A stretch of DNA of 64,000 nt, taken from positions 1,116,001 to 1,180,000 of the forward strand of contig CAVNZM010000010.1 of NCBI GenBank assembly GCA_963693365.1, in the 5' to 3' direction. Of this stretch, positions 45,124 to 56,989 are shown piece after piece (the stretch's first letter is position 1; every line of letters begins with the position of its first letter). The stretch comes from Amoebidium appalachense. Its lineage: Eukaryota; Ichthyosporea. The translations under genes were made by a program, and so were the position numbers. The notes beneath the pieces were generated by a model. The model did no database searches and was not told the origin of the DNA. It was given only the letters and a program-made list of their open reading frames with translations.

Positions 45124-45161
45124 ATAAACACAACCACACGAGTTCGGGCACACACCACACA

Positions 45162-46502
45162 ATGGCTAAGTTTAACGTAGACATGTTCTACGCATTGGCA
45201 GCGGAGGATAGCTCCCTGCACACACAGGTACCACAGGTTCATACACTAGACGTTAGACAGACCACAGCTTTCAGTTTTACACTCAAACACGACTCGGAAA
45301 TACCGAGGTGGCTTAGGACACTCCTAGCTAACACACCCACACTAGTGTTAGACACAAAGAAGGCCACCACTGTGGCGGCCTCGTGCTTAATGATCAAACA
45401 GTGCATCGACCACAAAACAATGGCCGACTTATGCACCCTGATGGAGGAACACCCGTACCGGGCCGAGCAGGCCCCCCAGGTGACGGCTCGTATATACGAG
45501 CAGCAGTACGACGAGGGGAGGGACGAGATGGTGTCCCGGACACTCGGCCAGAAACGTCTGGCCGCACGGTTCATCCCCGACGACGAGGACGAGAACAGCA
45601 CCGACGACGTGGACGGGGAGCTCGAGGCCTTCACACGGCCGGAAAACGAGCTCGAGTATACGGCCCGGCTCGTCGGCCGATACCTGACGGCCGACCGGCG
45701 CCGTACCTTCCGGGCCCAGCTCAGAGAATGGAAGTATACCTTTCCCACTTTAGATATGTCCCCCGTAGAAGCTCGTGCATTCTTTGAGAGGGAATATCGG
45801 GTCTTTGAAGACCTTTGTGAGTTAGCTGGTGACGTGAGTGATAGGGAAAAATTCGAGTTTGCTCGTAAGGCTCTCTCTGTAAACACCGACACTGCACGCA
45901 TGTTTGGGGAGCATGATGATGTAGATGAGGTGGTGTTGCATGTTAAACGTCACTTGCTTGCCATGCACGAGGTGAAGTTCAATAAGAGGGATAAAAAGGA
46001 GGTGATGGAAGTAGACAAGAAAAAGAAGGAGAGTGGACAGAAGGGGGAAAACTTTGAAAGAGAAAAAAGAGGGTGAACAGCCAGATGCACTCACCATGTT
46101 GGTCAAGCAGGTTGCCGAGCTCTCCCAGGCCGTCTTTTCTGGCCGAGGGGGCTTCGGCTTCCGGGGTGGCCGTGGCGGCGACCGGGGTGGACACGGCGGT
46201 CGTGGCCGAGGTGGACGTGGAGGACAACAGCAGCAGTTCACCGAGAGGTTTGCCCCTTATCTTGCTCGTGGTGCTGGGCAGGGTAGAGGGAGGGGTGGAA
46301 ATGGTGGTGAGAGAGGCCGAGGGGGGCAGGGGGGAAGGGGGGGCCGTGGTGCACACAGTGGGCCCCCCAGCATGACCGGGCTCCCGGTTATGCTTTGCGC
46401 CAAGGTTTTGAAGTCCCCCCTGGCCCCTTCTTTGGTGCATGTTACTTTTGTGGCCGGCAAGGGCACTCTGCTGCATATTGCCGTAGTTACAAGAGCTATT
46501 GA
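45162..46502 (+). pseudogene. gag: gag, copy 1 (frameshifted)
   Basis: ATG at 45162. The N-terminal capsid-like part (about 300 codons) is open, then a 7-nt insertion near 46050-46060 shifts the frame. A C-run one base shorter at 46363-46368 restores it before the in-frame TGA at 46500-46502. The shifted interval covers the RGG-rich segment. The zinc knuckle CYFCGRQGHSAAYC follows the restoration. The product would coat the RNA in virus-like particles. Confidence 0.8.
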
Positions 46503-49385
46503 GTTCCGGGGGAGGGGGAAGCTGGGGTCACTGAGGGAGGGGGGGGGGACAGTATCGGTCCCCCCCAGGTTGCAGAGAACCTTCACCCTCCCCCACCCCA
46601 GGTTAAGCTTCCCTTTGCCCCCTCACCGCCCCGATACGTGTGGGAGCCGGGCATCGTCGTGGGTCCTCAAGACAGCGTCGAGGTGGTATGGCATGAATGT
46701 TTGTGGGGTGACTCTACCAAAGGCATGAATGGTGTGAATGTTTTGTGGTTGGGGGAGGTTCCCCAGCCACAAGTGGATGGTCTCAGTGTTTCTTGTCCCA
46801 ACCCGGTGTTTGTTCTCACCACACCGGAGGGGGTTTCTGTGCCATTGTTTCCGGGAGGGGGGGGGACACACACGAGTAAAGGGGGAAGGGGGGGGGAAGG
46901 CACAGACACGTAGAAACACACCACCACAACAACATACGACGGTTGCAGACACACCTACACCCACACACACACCCACACATACACCAAACACACACACACC
47001 ACCCACCCACACATCACACACACACACTCCACCACCACCCACACCACATACACACCCCACCCCACCCGTGCAGGCACCACAGGTAGGTATGTTGCACGTA
47101 GGTATCGAGGGTGTGAGTCTTCGTGGGCAGGGATTGGGTGTGAGTGATGATGTGTTGCTTGAATTGGAGGAGGATTTAGTTGGTTTTAGCCGGCATTATA
47201 TAGACGTATGGTTAGCTGATGGTAAGTTGAAGGCTGTTGCTTTGCTCGATGGAGGGGCTCAGGTTAATTGTGTGCATGCTTCGTTTATTCGTCGTTTTAA
47301 TCAGGCCGGGGGGGAAATTCCTATTTTAGATGCCTCTAGCACAGCCTTAGGTAGTGCTAATAATAGCAGTATGTCTGTTGAAGGTGTTTGTGTGTTGCCG
47401 TGTGAGATAGGTGGCCAGGCTATGCATATTGCTTGTTATGTGGTTAAGGATTTAGCTCAAAGTGTTTTGTTGGGAGCCCCATTTTTCCGTAGACATGTGA
47501 ATGCTTTGTTTGAACGTACGAATGTTTTAGAATTGCAGTCCGGCGTTAAAATTAAAACCCATGATGGGCTCGACGGTTATCAGTCTGGTGCTAGAACGGT
47601 AGCTGAAGTAGTAATCGAGCCTTATCAGTGCCAAACGGTACGTGTCCGGGCCGGCAATCATGTTAGGATAGGGGATTTAGGGGTTTTTACTCCGAAAACC
47701 CCATTTCAGGAGGTGGCCCAATGGACCCTTAGTAGGGTATGGCCGGATAAGACATTAGAAATAGAATTAGTGAATCCGGGCATCGAGCCTATAGTGATTA
47801 GGTCAGGTGTTTCCGTCGGTAGTTTCACTAATGAGATTGGTAGTATAGAGGTCTCTCTTATTACCCAAAAGGAGGATGCCGGCTCGAAGGGTGACTCAGG
47901 AGGAGGGGGAACAACTTTATTTAACGTTAGCCACCAAAATGTCACCCGACACGATGGGGGGGGGGACCGGGACAGCACCGGTCCCACTCCCCCGACCCCC
48001 AAGAGGAAGGAGGGTCACCCCGGGTGTGAGAATGTGCAGGCAAGGGGGGAGGGTGTTGGTCTAACCCGTGGATCTGACGGGTTAACCAACACCGTGGGGG
48101 GCAGGGTGGCCACAGACCTGGCCCCCCACATACATGCACTAACTCATCAGGAATTGCCCGGGGGCATTGGTGTGCCGGGGGGAGGGGGGGGTGCTAAGGG
48201 TGACCGCCTATATCCGGAGGTACCTCAACCTCACCCCGAGCAGCACCGATGTAATACAGGAGGTGAAATGTTAAGTGGCACTCCGGTGAATAAGGATGCA
48301 TCCACTTGTGATGGGGGTAACCCGGAGTTAGTATTGCCGTTTGGTATGAAGGAGGGGGATTGGACGGTAGAACAGAAAAAATTGCTAGCTAAGTTATTTG
48401 ATAGGACTCGGTTTGCATTTCTGGCCGATGATAACGAAGTAGGCTTCGTTAAAGGGTTTGAAATGCAGATCGACACAGGTGATAATAGGCCGGTAGTGAT
48501 GCCTAGCTATAGAATGGAGCAGTATAAATTGTCGGATGCGCTAATAATAGTGAGTGATATGTTAAAAAAGGGTCATGTGGAGCATAGTTCGAGTCCGTGG
48601 AGAAGTCCGGTGCTATTGGTTAAGAAGCCCGACGGGTCTTGGCGCCTAGTGAACGATTACAGGGCTCTGAATCGGATCACTAAGGCAGACCAATGGCCTC
48701 TCCCTAACATAGACGAGCAGCTTTCACAGCTGCACGGCTATACTCACTTTGCTAAACTTGATTTAAAAGCAGCTTTTTGGCAGATAAGGTTGGAGGAGAG
48801 CAGCAAGGAGAAGACTGCCTTTGCACTGGGTGACCAGCTGTTCCAGTACAAGGTGGTGCCGATGGGTTTGCTCTCCTCTCCAGCTATGTTGTGCCGGGTA
48901 ATGTATAAAATTCTCCACCCTCATTTGGATGTATGCCACCCTTATTTGGATGATGTTTTAATTAAAGGTAGGTCATTTGAGGAGTTAGTTAATAATTGTG
49001 AAAAAGTATTTTTAGCTTTGGGTGAGTCTGGTCTTCGTATTAGCGGTAGCAAGACTGTGATTGGTGTGCCGGAGGTTAAGTTTTTAGGTCATATTGTGTC
49101 TAGTAATGGTCTTTCCCCTGATCCGGAGAAAATCCGGGCCATAGTTGAGTGGCCCCGTCCTCAGACTGTCACTCAACTAAGGCAATTTTTAGGTTTAACT
49201 AATTATCTTCGTCGTTATATTAAGGACTATAGTATGCTTGCTTTGCCGTTAACTAGTCAGACGGGGGGGGAGAAGAAGAATAGAATAGATTGGAATGTTG
49301 ATGCTGTTTCTGCTTTCGAAAAGCTTAAGTTAGCTTTGCAGTCTTCGAGTATGCTTGTTCATCCTGATTTTTCGGCCGGGGGGGG
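46503..49385 (+). pseudogene. pol: pol, copy 1: protease and reverse transcriptase, truncated by an LTR fragment
   Basis: Continues in the gag frame after the TGA. One extra G in the 9-G run at 46888-46896 breaks the frame. From about 46900 the ORF is open to 49385. The protease site is LLDGGAQ (near 47239). Reverse transcriptase has the YLDD active site at 48943-48954. The frame then runs into LTR sequence, losing the link to RNase H. Confidence 0.85.
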
Positions 49386-49586
49386 GCCAGGTGATGATGA
49401 TCTTGTAGGGCACGGCCTTGATGGCCTCAGTCGTAACTTAGACTCAATCCGTACGGATCTAAGTTTGCCCGTCGGAGCCTGGTCTTAATAAACTTTACCG
49501 TTTTTCTGTACACGTTCGTTCCTTTTCGTGTGTGTACACTTAGTAGAGTGCCGCGTCTCTAGTACACATACATTAGGATACGACAG
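49386..49586 (+). repeat. Fragment of a subtype II LTR (3' part) inside pol
   Basis: About 200 bases match LTR-B/D from CCAGGTGATGATGATCTTGT to the exact LTR terminus GATACGACA, then GGGATGTTTAAAG of RNase H. The left join lies in a G-run, the right join is the precise LTR end. In copy 3 the same pol site is uninterrupted (61200-61210). Confidence 0.9.
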
Positions 49587-49588
49587 GG

Positions 49589-51931
49589 ATGTTTAAAGTT
49601 CGGTGTGATGCAAGTAAGGTTGCTGAGGGGGCCGTGTTATATCAAGTGCAGGAGGGGCAGGATAGAGTGATTGCTTATGCTAGTCGTTCATTTAGTAAAA
49701 GTGAACGTAGATATAGCAATCCAGAGAGAGAGTCCCATGCTATCTTTTGGGCAGTCTCACAGGCATGGAGGTACATACTCGCAGGCAGGACGTTTGAGGT
49801 CTACACCGACCACAAGCCCTGCCTAGCCATGGCCGGCACCACTCGTCTGGTCAACGAGAGGATGCAGAAGTGGGCCGCGGCTCTCGGTGAGTTCTCCTAT
49901 AAATTGTTTTATGCCAAGGGTGAAACAATGGTTGACTGTGATGCTCTCTCTCGTGCTGCTTATATTTTGTTTGACGAAGAGAAGGAGGGGGAGGGGGGGG
50001 GATAGTGAGAGACGGGGGGGGAGGGGGGGAAGGGGGGGGGAGAGTGAGCAGAAAGGAATAGATGCTGTGTCTGTGGATGTGTCTTCTTGGGTTCCGGGGT
50101 TGCTTGCTTATAAGTGTAGGAGAGGGGGGGGAGGTATTTGTCAGTGTCTGAGGTCGGGACCGAGTCTCATGGCTCGGCCCCTGCCTTAGCACCTACGGCT
50201 TTGATCTTAGCTCAGGAGGAAGATGTGTTGATTGGTCTGGTTAAGAATTATTTAAAGGGGCCGGTTGATTCGATTAAATTTACAAATAAAAGGCAGATGA
50301 TTAAGGTAGCTAAGTTAGCAAAAATGTGTCAGGTAGAGCAGGATTTAGTTTATCATTGTTCTGGGCCAGACGGACACCGAGTTTGGGTCCCGACGGCACT
50401 TGTGCCTGAGGTTTTGCATATGGTGCATGAGCATCCCATGGCTGGTCATTTAGGTGTAAATAGGACGTTGCTTCGTGTTAATCGTTCGTATTTTTGGCCG
50501 GGTATGAGTAGGGAGGTGAGGGATTATGTGTTGTCATGCATGCATTGTCAGGAAAGGAATGAGAGTCCCCACTCTCGTTCCCGCCCGTCGTTTATTAGGG
50601 ATTTTAATGTTCGTATGTTTGAAAGGGTAGCAGTGGATGTGGTCGGTCCTTTTAATTTTACGGTTGAGGGTAACACTGTTCTTGTTACCGTCACCGATGT
50701 GGCCACTCGTTGGGTTGAAGTTTTTCCTCTCCCCACTGCTAATGCCGTTTTGTTTGCTCGTATTTTTGTGGATGAAATTTGTCTTAGGTTTGGTTGTCCT
50801 CGTGTTTTGTTAACGGATAGGAGTCGTGTGTTTTTAAATCAGTTGGTGTCGGAGGTGTGTAAAATTTTAAGGGTAGCTCATATCACTACGTCTGCATATC
50901 ACCCTCAAGCAAATGCCATCTCTGAACGTGTGCATGCAGTGTTTCAGAAGTCCTTTGGCAAAATGGTGGATGTGGAGGCTAATGATTGGGATCATATGTC
51001 TAGGTTTATTGCTCATTCATATAATTCTACCCCTCATGCTGTGACTGGTTTTTCTCCGTTTTATTTGGTCTATGGGCAGGAGGCTATTAGTTTGTTAGAT
51101 ACGGCACTTTTGCCGATGGGGGGGGCTGACCGACTAACTTATCCCCACTGGACTGAGTTCCGGGAGCAGCTACTAACCCGGGCCCGGGCTGCACGTGATG
51201 CAGCTCTGGCCCGTACACAGCAGGCACAGGCACGTACAGACGTGTCCACACGTCCGTTACGTGAATTTGCCGAGGGTACTTTAGTTTTAATTAGGGATCA
51301 TACTAGGAAGAAGAGATATAAGCAGGAGCAGGAAGGTAAGGGTGAAGGTGAAGGTCTTCGTAAGTATGGTAAGAAATGGTTGCCTCTTTTTATCGGTCCG
51401 TATAAAATAGTGGCTAGGTTAGGTCCGACGGAATATAAGGTGCAGAGGTTAGATAATGAGAGTGATGTTAGATTTTATAATGTAGATGATATAAAGGAAT
51501 ATTATGATAGGGCCCTTAGGGTTAAACGGCCGGAGGGCCGTCGAGTGTTAGATGCATTCACCCCCGACTATGACGGGTCGGTGGATGTATCGGAGGCTGC
51601 AGTAGATAAAATTATGGATAAAAAGGTTATCGAAGGTAAGGAAGGTAAGGTAAATTATTATTTAATTCGTTTTGAGGGAGGTTATCAGGAAGATCAGTGG
51701 TTGCCTGAGTTTCATTTGGATTGCCCGTTTTCTATTCGTGCTTATGAGGCTAGATTAGTGCAGAGGGAGTTGCCTAGTGCTCCCTCTCGGCCAAAGAGAG
51801 TTATTCCTCAGTTTAATCGTGGTGTGAAAAAGTCGGTGGGGGAGGGGGCCGGGGGGGGGAGTGATGCAAATACACGTAGACACACGGGGGGAGGGGGAGG
51901 GGAGGGGGAGGGAGACCGAGGAGGAGTGTGA
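49589..51931 (+). pseudogene. pol: pol, copy 1: RNase H and integrase with chromodomain-like end
   Basis: RNase H ORF 49589-50005 (DASKVAEGAVLYQ, YTDHKPCL) and integrase ORF 50138-51931 share a frame but are separated by a TAG in a G-rich linker. The integrase has an HHCC zinc motif (HPMAGHLGV...CMHCQ) and the DD35E triad (VDVVGPF, LTDRSRV, AISERVH; 35 residues between second D and E). The tail (KIMDKKVIEGKEG...QWLPE) is chromodomain-like. RNase H SNPs match copy 2, integrase SNPs match copy 3, so this segment is itself mosaic. Confidence 0.8.
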
Positions 51932-52106
51932 ACGTAGTCGTAGGAATTTAATTTATTATCATAGGTGTCTCCGTAGGTATCAAGCTTATGGTGTAGATTA
52001 ATTTATTATTTTTCTTCGTAATTTATTTAATTTAATTTTTTTTTAGGAGACTGATTAGTCTATGTCTTTTTAGGGGGTGTTAGATGTAATGTGACTGAGG
52101 TGGGAC

Positions 52107-52134
52107 TCAGCTTTTCCGGGGGCCGGGGGGGAGT
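52107..52134 (+). promoter_or_regulatory. Polypurine tract before LTR-B
   Basis: A G-rich stretch ending in GGGGGGGAGT directly precedes the LTR TG, the expected plus-strand DNA primer. The same tract precedes LTR-C (55386-55404) and LTR-E (63729-63746). Confidence 0.75.
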
Positions 52135-52850
52135 TGACATATACTAATCCGTCTCAGCAGATTAGCCTAAGTCTACGATCGAGATCGGGGGGGGGGGGGG
52201 GGGGGGGTGGCCCGGGTCCACAGATCATCAAGATCAAGTCCGGGGCCTCAAGATAGCTGTACAGCTGCGTGCATCTTGCCTCTGCCGGCGCAGGGCATTG
52301 GACCACGTCAGCCGGGACAGCCGTCCAATAGAATTCTAATTAGTGTGTAGGATAGATCGTAGGAGGACTTAGGAATGTCATTGTTCGGGCAGAAGCCCTT
52401 TTGTAAGGATTGGCAAGGTTTGATAGTATATGTTGCCAAACGTATTTATATATTTAGATGTAGAGGAAAGGGGGGGGAGGGAGGGGGGGGGAGGATAGTA
52501 TGAAATGTAGATTTAGACTCTGCGGTGCCACTAGGGGGAGGGTGAGGGGTGAGACTTGGATAAATATATTAGTTGAGTAGATCGACTTAGCTCGTGCAGG
52601 CGCACGATAAAAGTAGATCGGAATGTTAATGGAATGTGGCATCGTAGGGGGCCAGGTGATGATGATCTTGTAGGGCACGGCCTTGATGGCCTCAGTCGTA
52701 ACTTAGACTCAATCCGTACGGATCTAAGTTTGCCCGTCGGAGCCTGGTCTTAATAAACTTTACCGTTTTTCTGTACACGTTCGTTCCTTTTCGTGTGTGT
52801 ACACTTAGTAGAGTGCCGCGTCTCTAGTACACATACATTAGGATACGACA
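52135..52850 (+). repeat. LTR-B (subtype II)
   Basis: 716 bp, TGACATATAC to GATACGACA. Subtype II markers: CCGTCCAATAG, ATGTTAATGGAATG, GATCTTGTAGGGC, GTCTTAATAAAC. It joins directly to the RNase H sequence GGGATGTTTAAAG rather than to a leader and gag. Confidence 0.9.
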
Positions 52851-52853
52851 GGG

Positions 52854-55139
52854 ATGTTTAAAGTTCGGTGTGATGCAAGTAAGGTTGCTGAGGGGGCCGT
52901 GTTATATCAAGTGCAGGAGGGGCAGGATAGAGTGATTGCTTATGCTAGTCGTTCATTTAGTAAAAGTGAACGTAGATATAGCAATCCAGAGAGAGAGTCC
53001 CATGCTATCTTTTGGGCAGTCTCACAGGCATGGAGGTACATACTCGCAGGCAGGACGTTTGAGGTCTACACCGACCACAAGCCCTGCCTAGCCATGGCCG
53101 GCACCACTCGTCTGGTCAACGAGAGGATGCAGAAGTGGGCCGCGGCTCTCGGTGAGTTCTCCTATAAATTGTTTTATGCCAAGGGTGAAACAATGGTTGA
53201 CTGTGATGCTCTCTCTCGTGCTGCTTATATTTTGTTTGACGAAGAGAAGGAGGGGGAGGGGGGGGATAGTGAGAGACGGGGGGGGGGAGGGGGGGGGGAA
53301 GGGGGGGGAGAGTGAGCAGAAAGGAATAGATGCTGTGTCTGTGGATGTGTCTTCTTGGGTTCCGGGGTTGCTTGCTTATAAGTGTAGGAGAGGGGGGGGG
53401 AGGTATTTGTCAGTGTCTGAGGTCGGGACCGAGTCTCATGGCTCGGCCCCTGCCTTAGCACCTACGGCTTTGATCTTAGCTCAGGAGGAAGATGTGTTGA
53501 TTGGTCTGGTTAAGAATTATTTAAAGGGGCCGGTTGATTCGATTAAATTTAAAAATAAAAGGCAGATGATTAAGGTAGCTAAGTTAGCAAAAATGTGTCA
53601 GGTAGAGCAGGATTTAGTTTATCATTGTTCTGGGCCAGACGGACACCGAGTTTGGGTCCCGACGGCACTTGTGCCTGAGGTTTTGCATATGGTGCATGAG
53701 CATCCCATGGCTGGTCATTTAGGTGTAAATAGGACGTTGCTTCGTGTTAATCGTTCGTATTTTTGGCCGGGTATGAGTAGGGAGGTGAGGGATTATGTGT
53801 TGTCATGCATGCATTGTCAGGAAAGGAATGAGAGTCCCCACTCTCGTTCCCGCCCGTCGTTTATTAGGGATTTTAATGTTCGTATGTTTGAAAGGGTAGC
53901 AGTGGATGTGGTCGGTCCTTTTAATTCTACGGTTGAGGGTAACACTGTTCTTGTTACCGTCACCGATGTGGCCACTCGTTGGGTTGAAGTTTCGATTATC
54001 CTCTCCCCACTGCTAATGCCGTTTTGTTTGCTCGTATTTTTGTGGATGAAATTTGTCTTAGGTTTGGTTGTCCTCGTGTTTTGTTAACGGATAGGAGTCG
54101 TGTGTTTTTAAATCAGTTGGTGTCGGAGGTGTGTAAAATTTTAAGGGTAGCTCATATCACTACGTCTGCATATCACCCTCAAGCAAATGCCATCGCTGAA
54201 CGTGTGCATGCCGTGTTTCAGAAGTCCTTTGGCAAAATGGTGGATGTGGAGGCTAATGATTGGGATCATATGTCTCGGTTTTTTGCTCATTCATATAATT
54301 CTACCCCTCATGCTGTGACTGGTTTTTCTCCGTTTTATTTGGTCTATGGGCAGGAGGCTATTAGTTTGTTAGATACGGCACTTTTGCCGATGGGGGGGGC
54401 TGACCGACTAACTTATCCCCACTGGACTGAGTTCCGGGAGCAGCTACTAACCCGGGCCCGGGCTGCACGTGATGCAGCTCTGGCCCGTACACAGCAGGCA
54501 CAGACACGGGCAGACGTGTCCACACGTCCGTTACGTGAATTTGCCGAGGGTACTTTAGTTTTAATTAGGGATCATACTAGGAAAAAGAGATATAAGCAGG
54601 AGCAGGAAGGTAAGGGTGAAGGTGAAGGTCTTCGTAAGTATGGTAAGAAATGGTTGCCTCTTTTTATCGGTCCGTATAAAATAGTGGCTAGGTTAGGTCC
54701 GACGGAATATAAGGTGCAGAGGTTAGATAATGAGAGTGATGTTAGATTTTATAATGTAGATGATATAAAGGAATATTATGATAGGGCCCTTAGGGTTAAA
54801 CGGCCGGAGGGCCGTCGAGTGTTAGATGCATTCACCCCCGACTATGACGGGTCGGTGGATGTATCGGAGGCTGCAGTAGATAAAATTATGGATAAAAAGG
54901 TTATCGAAGGTAAGGAAGGTAAGGTAAATTATTATTTAATTCGTTTTGAGGGAGGTTATCAGGAAGATCAGTGGTTGCCTGAGTTTCATTTGGATTGCCC
55001 GTTTTCTATTCGTGCTTATGAGGCTAGATTAGTGCAGAGGGAGTTGCCTAGTGCTCCCTCTAGGCCAAAGAGAGTTATTCCTCAGTTTAATCGTGGTGTG
55101 AAAAAGTCGGTGGGGGGAGGGGGCCGGGGGGGGGAGTGA
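52854..55139 (+). pseudogene. pol: pol, copy 2: RNase H and integrase, broken
   Basis: RNase H frame 52854-53315 passes through G-run length changes into the integrase frame 53152-54087. A ~4-base insertion at 53991-54000 then shifts the integrase core to frame 54024-55139. HHCC, DD35E and the chromodomain-like tail are recognisable but not in one frame. Confidence 0.85.
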
Positions 55140-55404
55140 TGCAAATACACGTAGACACACGGGGGGAGGGGGAGGGGGGGAGGAGACCGAGGAGGAGTGT
55201 GAACGTAGTCGTAGGAATTTAATTTATTATCATAGGTGTCTCCGTAGGTATCAAGCTTATGGTGTAGATTAATTTATTATTTTTCTTCGTAATTTATTTA
55301 ATTTAATTTTTTTAGGAGACTGATTAGTCTATGTCTTTTTAGGGGGTGTTAGATGTAATGTGACTGAGGTGGGACTCAGCTTTTCCGGGGGCCGGGGGGG
55401 GAGT

Positions 55405-56112
55405 TGACATATACTAATCCGTCTCAGCAGATTAGCCTAAGTCTACGATCGAGATCGGGGGGGGGGGGGGGGGTGGCCCGGGTCCACAGATCATCAAGAT
55501 CAAGTCCGGGGCCTCAAGATAGCTGTACAGCTGCGTGCATCTTGCCTCTGCCGGCGCAGGGCATTGGACCACGTCAGCCGGGACAGCCGACCAATAGAAT
55601 TCTAATTAGTGTGTAGGATAGATCGTAGGAGGACTTAGGAATGTGATTGTTCGGGCAGAAGCCCTTTTGTAAGTATTGGCAAGGTTAGATAGTGTTTGTT
55701 GCCAAACGTATTTATATATTTAGATGTAGAGGAAAGGGGGGGAGGGGAGGGGGGGGAGGATAGTATGAAATGTAGATTTAGACTCTGCGGTGCCACTAGG
55801 GGGAGGGTGAGGGGGTGAGACATGGATAAATATATTAGTTGAGTAGATCGACTTAGCTCGTGCAGGCGCACGATAAAAGTAGATCGGAATGTTTGGAATG
55901 TGGCATCGTAGGGGGCCAGGTGATGATGATCTTTGAGGGCACGGCCTTGATGGCCTCAGTGGTAACTTAGTGTGATTCCGTACGGATCTAAGTTTGCCCG
56001 TCGGAGCCTGGTCTGAATAAACTTTACCGTTTTTCTGTACACGTTCGTTCCTTTTCGTGTGTGTACACTTAGTAGAGTGCCGCGTCTCTAGTACACATAC
56101 ATTAGGATACGA
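55405..56112 (+). repeat. LTR-C (subtype I)
   Basis: Same markers as LTR-A (CCGACCAATAG, TGTTTGGAATG, GTCTGAATAAAC). It ends GATACGAC and is followed by CCCC before LTR-D; with the C-run before LTR-A this is compatible with a C-only target duplication. Confidence 0.85.
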
Positions 56113-56116
56113 CCCC

Positions 56117-56831
56117 TGACATATACTAATCCGTCTCAGCAGATTAGCCTAAGTCTACGATCGAGATCGGGGGGGGGGGGGGGGGGGGGGTGGCCCGGGT
56201 CCACAGATCATCAAGATCAAGTCCGGGGCCTCAAGATAGCTGTACAGCTGCGTGCATCTTGCCTCTGCCGGCGCAGGGCATTGGACCACGTCAGCCGGGA
56301 CAGCCGTCCAATAGAATTCTAATTAGTGTGTAGGATAGATCGTAGGAGGACTTAGGAATGTGATTGTTCGGGCAGAAGCCCTTTTGTAAGGATTGGCAAG
56401 GTTTGATAGTATATGTTGCCAAACGTATTTATATATTTAGATGTAGAGGAAAGGGGGGGAGGGAGGGGGGGAGGATAGTATGAAATGTAGATTTAGACTC
56501 TGCGGTGCCACTAGGGGGAGGGGTGAGGGGTGAGACTTGGATAAATATATTAGTTGAGTAGATCGACTTAGCTCGTGCAGGCGCACGATAAAAGTAGATC
56601 GGAATGTTAATGGAATGTGGCATCGTAGGGGGCCAGGTGATGATGATCTTGTAGGGCACGGCCTTGATGGCCTCAGTCGTAACTTAGACTCAATCCGTAC
56701 GGATCTAAGTTTGCCCGTCGGAGCCTGGTCTTAATAAACTTTACCGTTTTTCTGTACACGTTCGTTCCTTTTCGTGTGTGTACACTTAGTAGAGTGCCGC
56801 GTCTCTAGTACACATACATTAGGATACGACA
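56117..56831 (+). repeat. LTR-D (subtype II), 5' LTR of copy 3
   Basis: 715 bp, TGACATATAC to GATACGACA, with subtype II markers throughout, an internal poly-G run (56169-56190) and AATAAACTT as probable polyadenylation signal near 56733. Confidence 0.9.
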
Positions 56832-56920
56832 AGCTACACCTTTCTTTTAGTGCGGTTTTTCGCGCTAGGGTAACGCGGTGACAGTTCCTTCTGGGCTGTT
56901 GCTACACCTCAAACACACAG

Positions 56921-56951
<31 letters not shown>

Positions 56952-56989
56952 ATAAACACAACCACACGAGTTAGGGCACACACCACACA

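Larger units (their letters stand above)
44300..52850 (+). mobile_element. Ty3/gypsy chromodomain-type LTR retrotransposon, copy 1, rearranged
   Basis: LTR-A is followed by a leader, gag, protease and reverse transcriptase. The frame is then interrupted at about 49386 by the last ~200 bases of a subtype II LTR. RNase H, integrase, a polypurine tract and full LTR-B (subtype II) follow. Because 5' and 3' LTR subtypes differ, this is a recombinant or a nest, not one clean insertion. No envelope gene is present. gag and pol carry frameshifts, so the copy is inactive as read. Confidence 0.85.
52851..56112 (+). mobile_element. Copy 2: RNase H-integrase plus LTR-C, lacking gag, protease and RT
   Basis: Starts at the same LTR-end/RNase H junction as 49587 and runs through integrase to a subtype I LTR. 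Its integrase SNPs (NSTVEG, AIAERVH, QTRADVS) differ from copies 1 and 3. It is best explained as the 3' remainder of the element whose 5' half begins at LTR-A. Confidence 0.8.

Noticed and set aside
45239-45901. 220-codon minus-strand frame (same at 57067-57729)
   Set aside because: Antisense shadow of gag; no independent signal.
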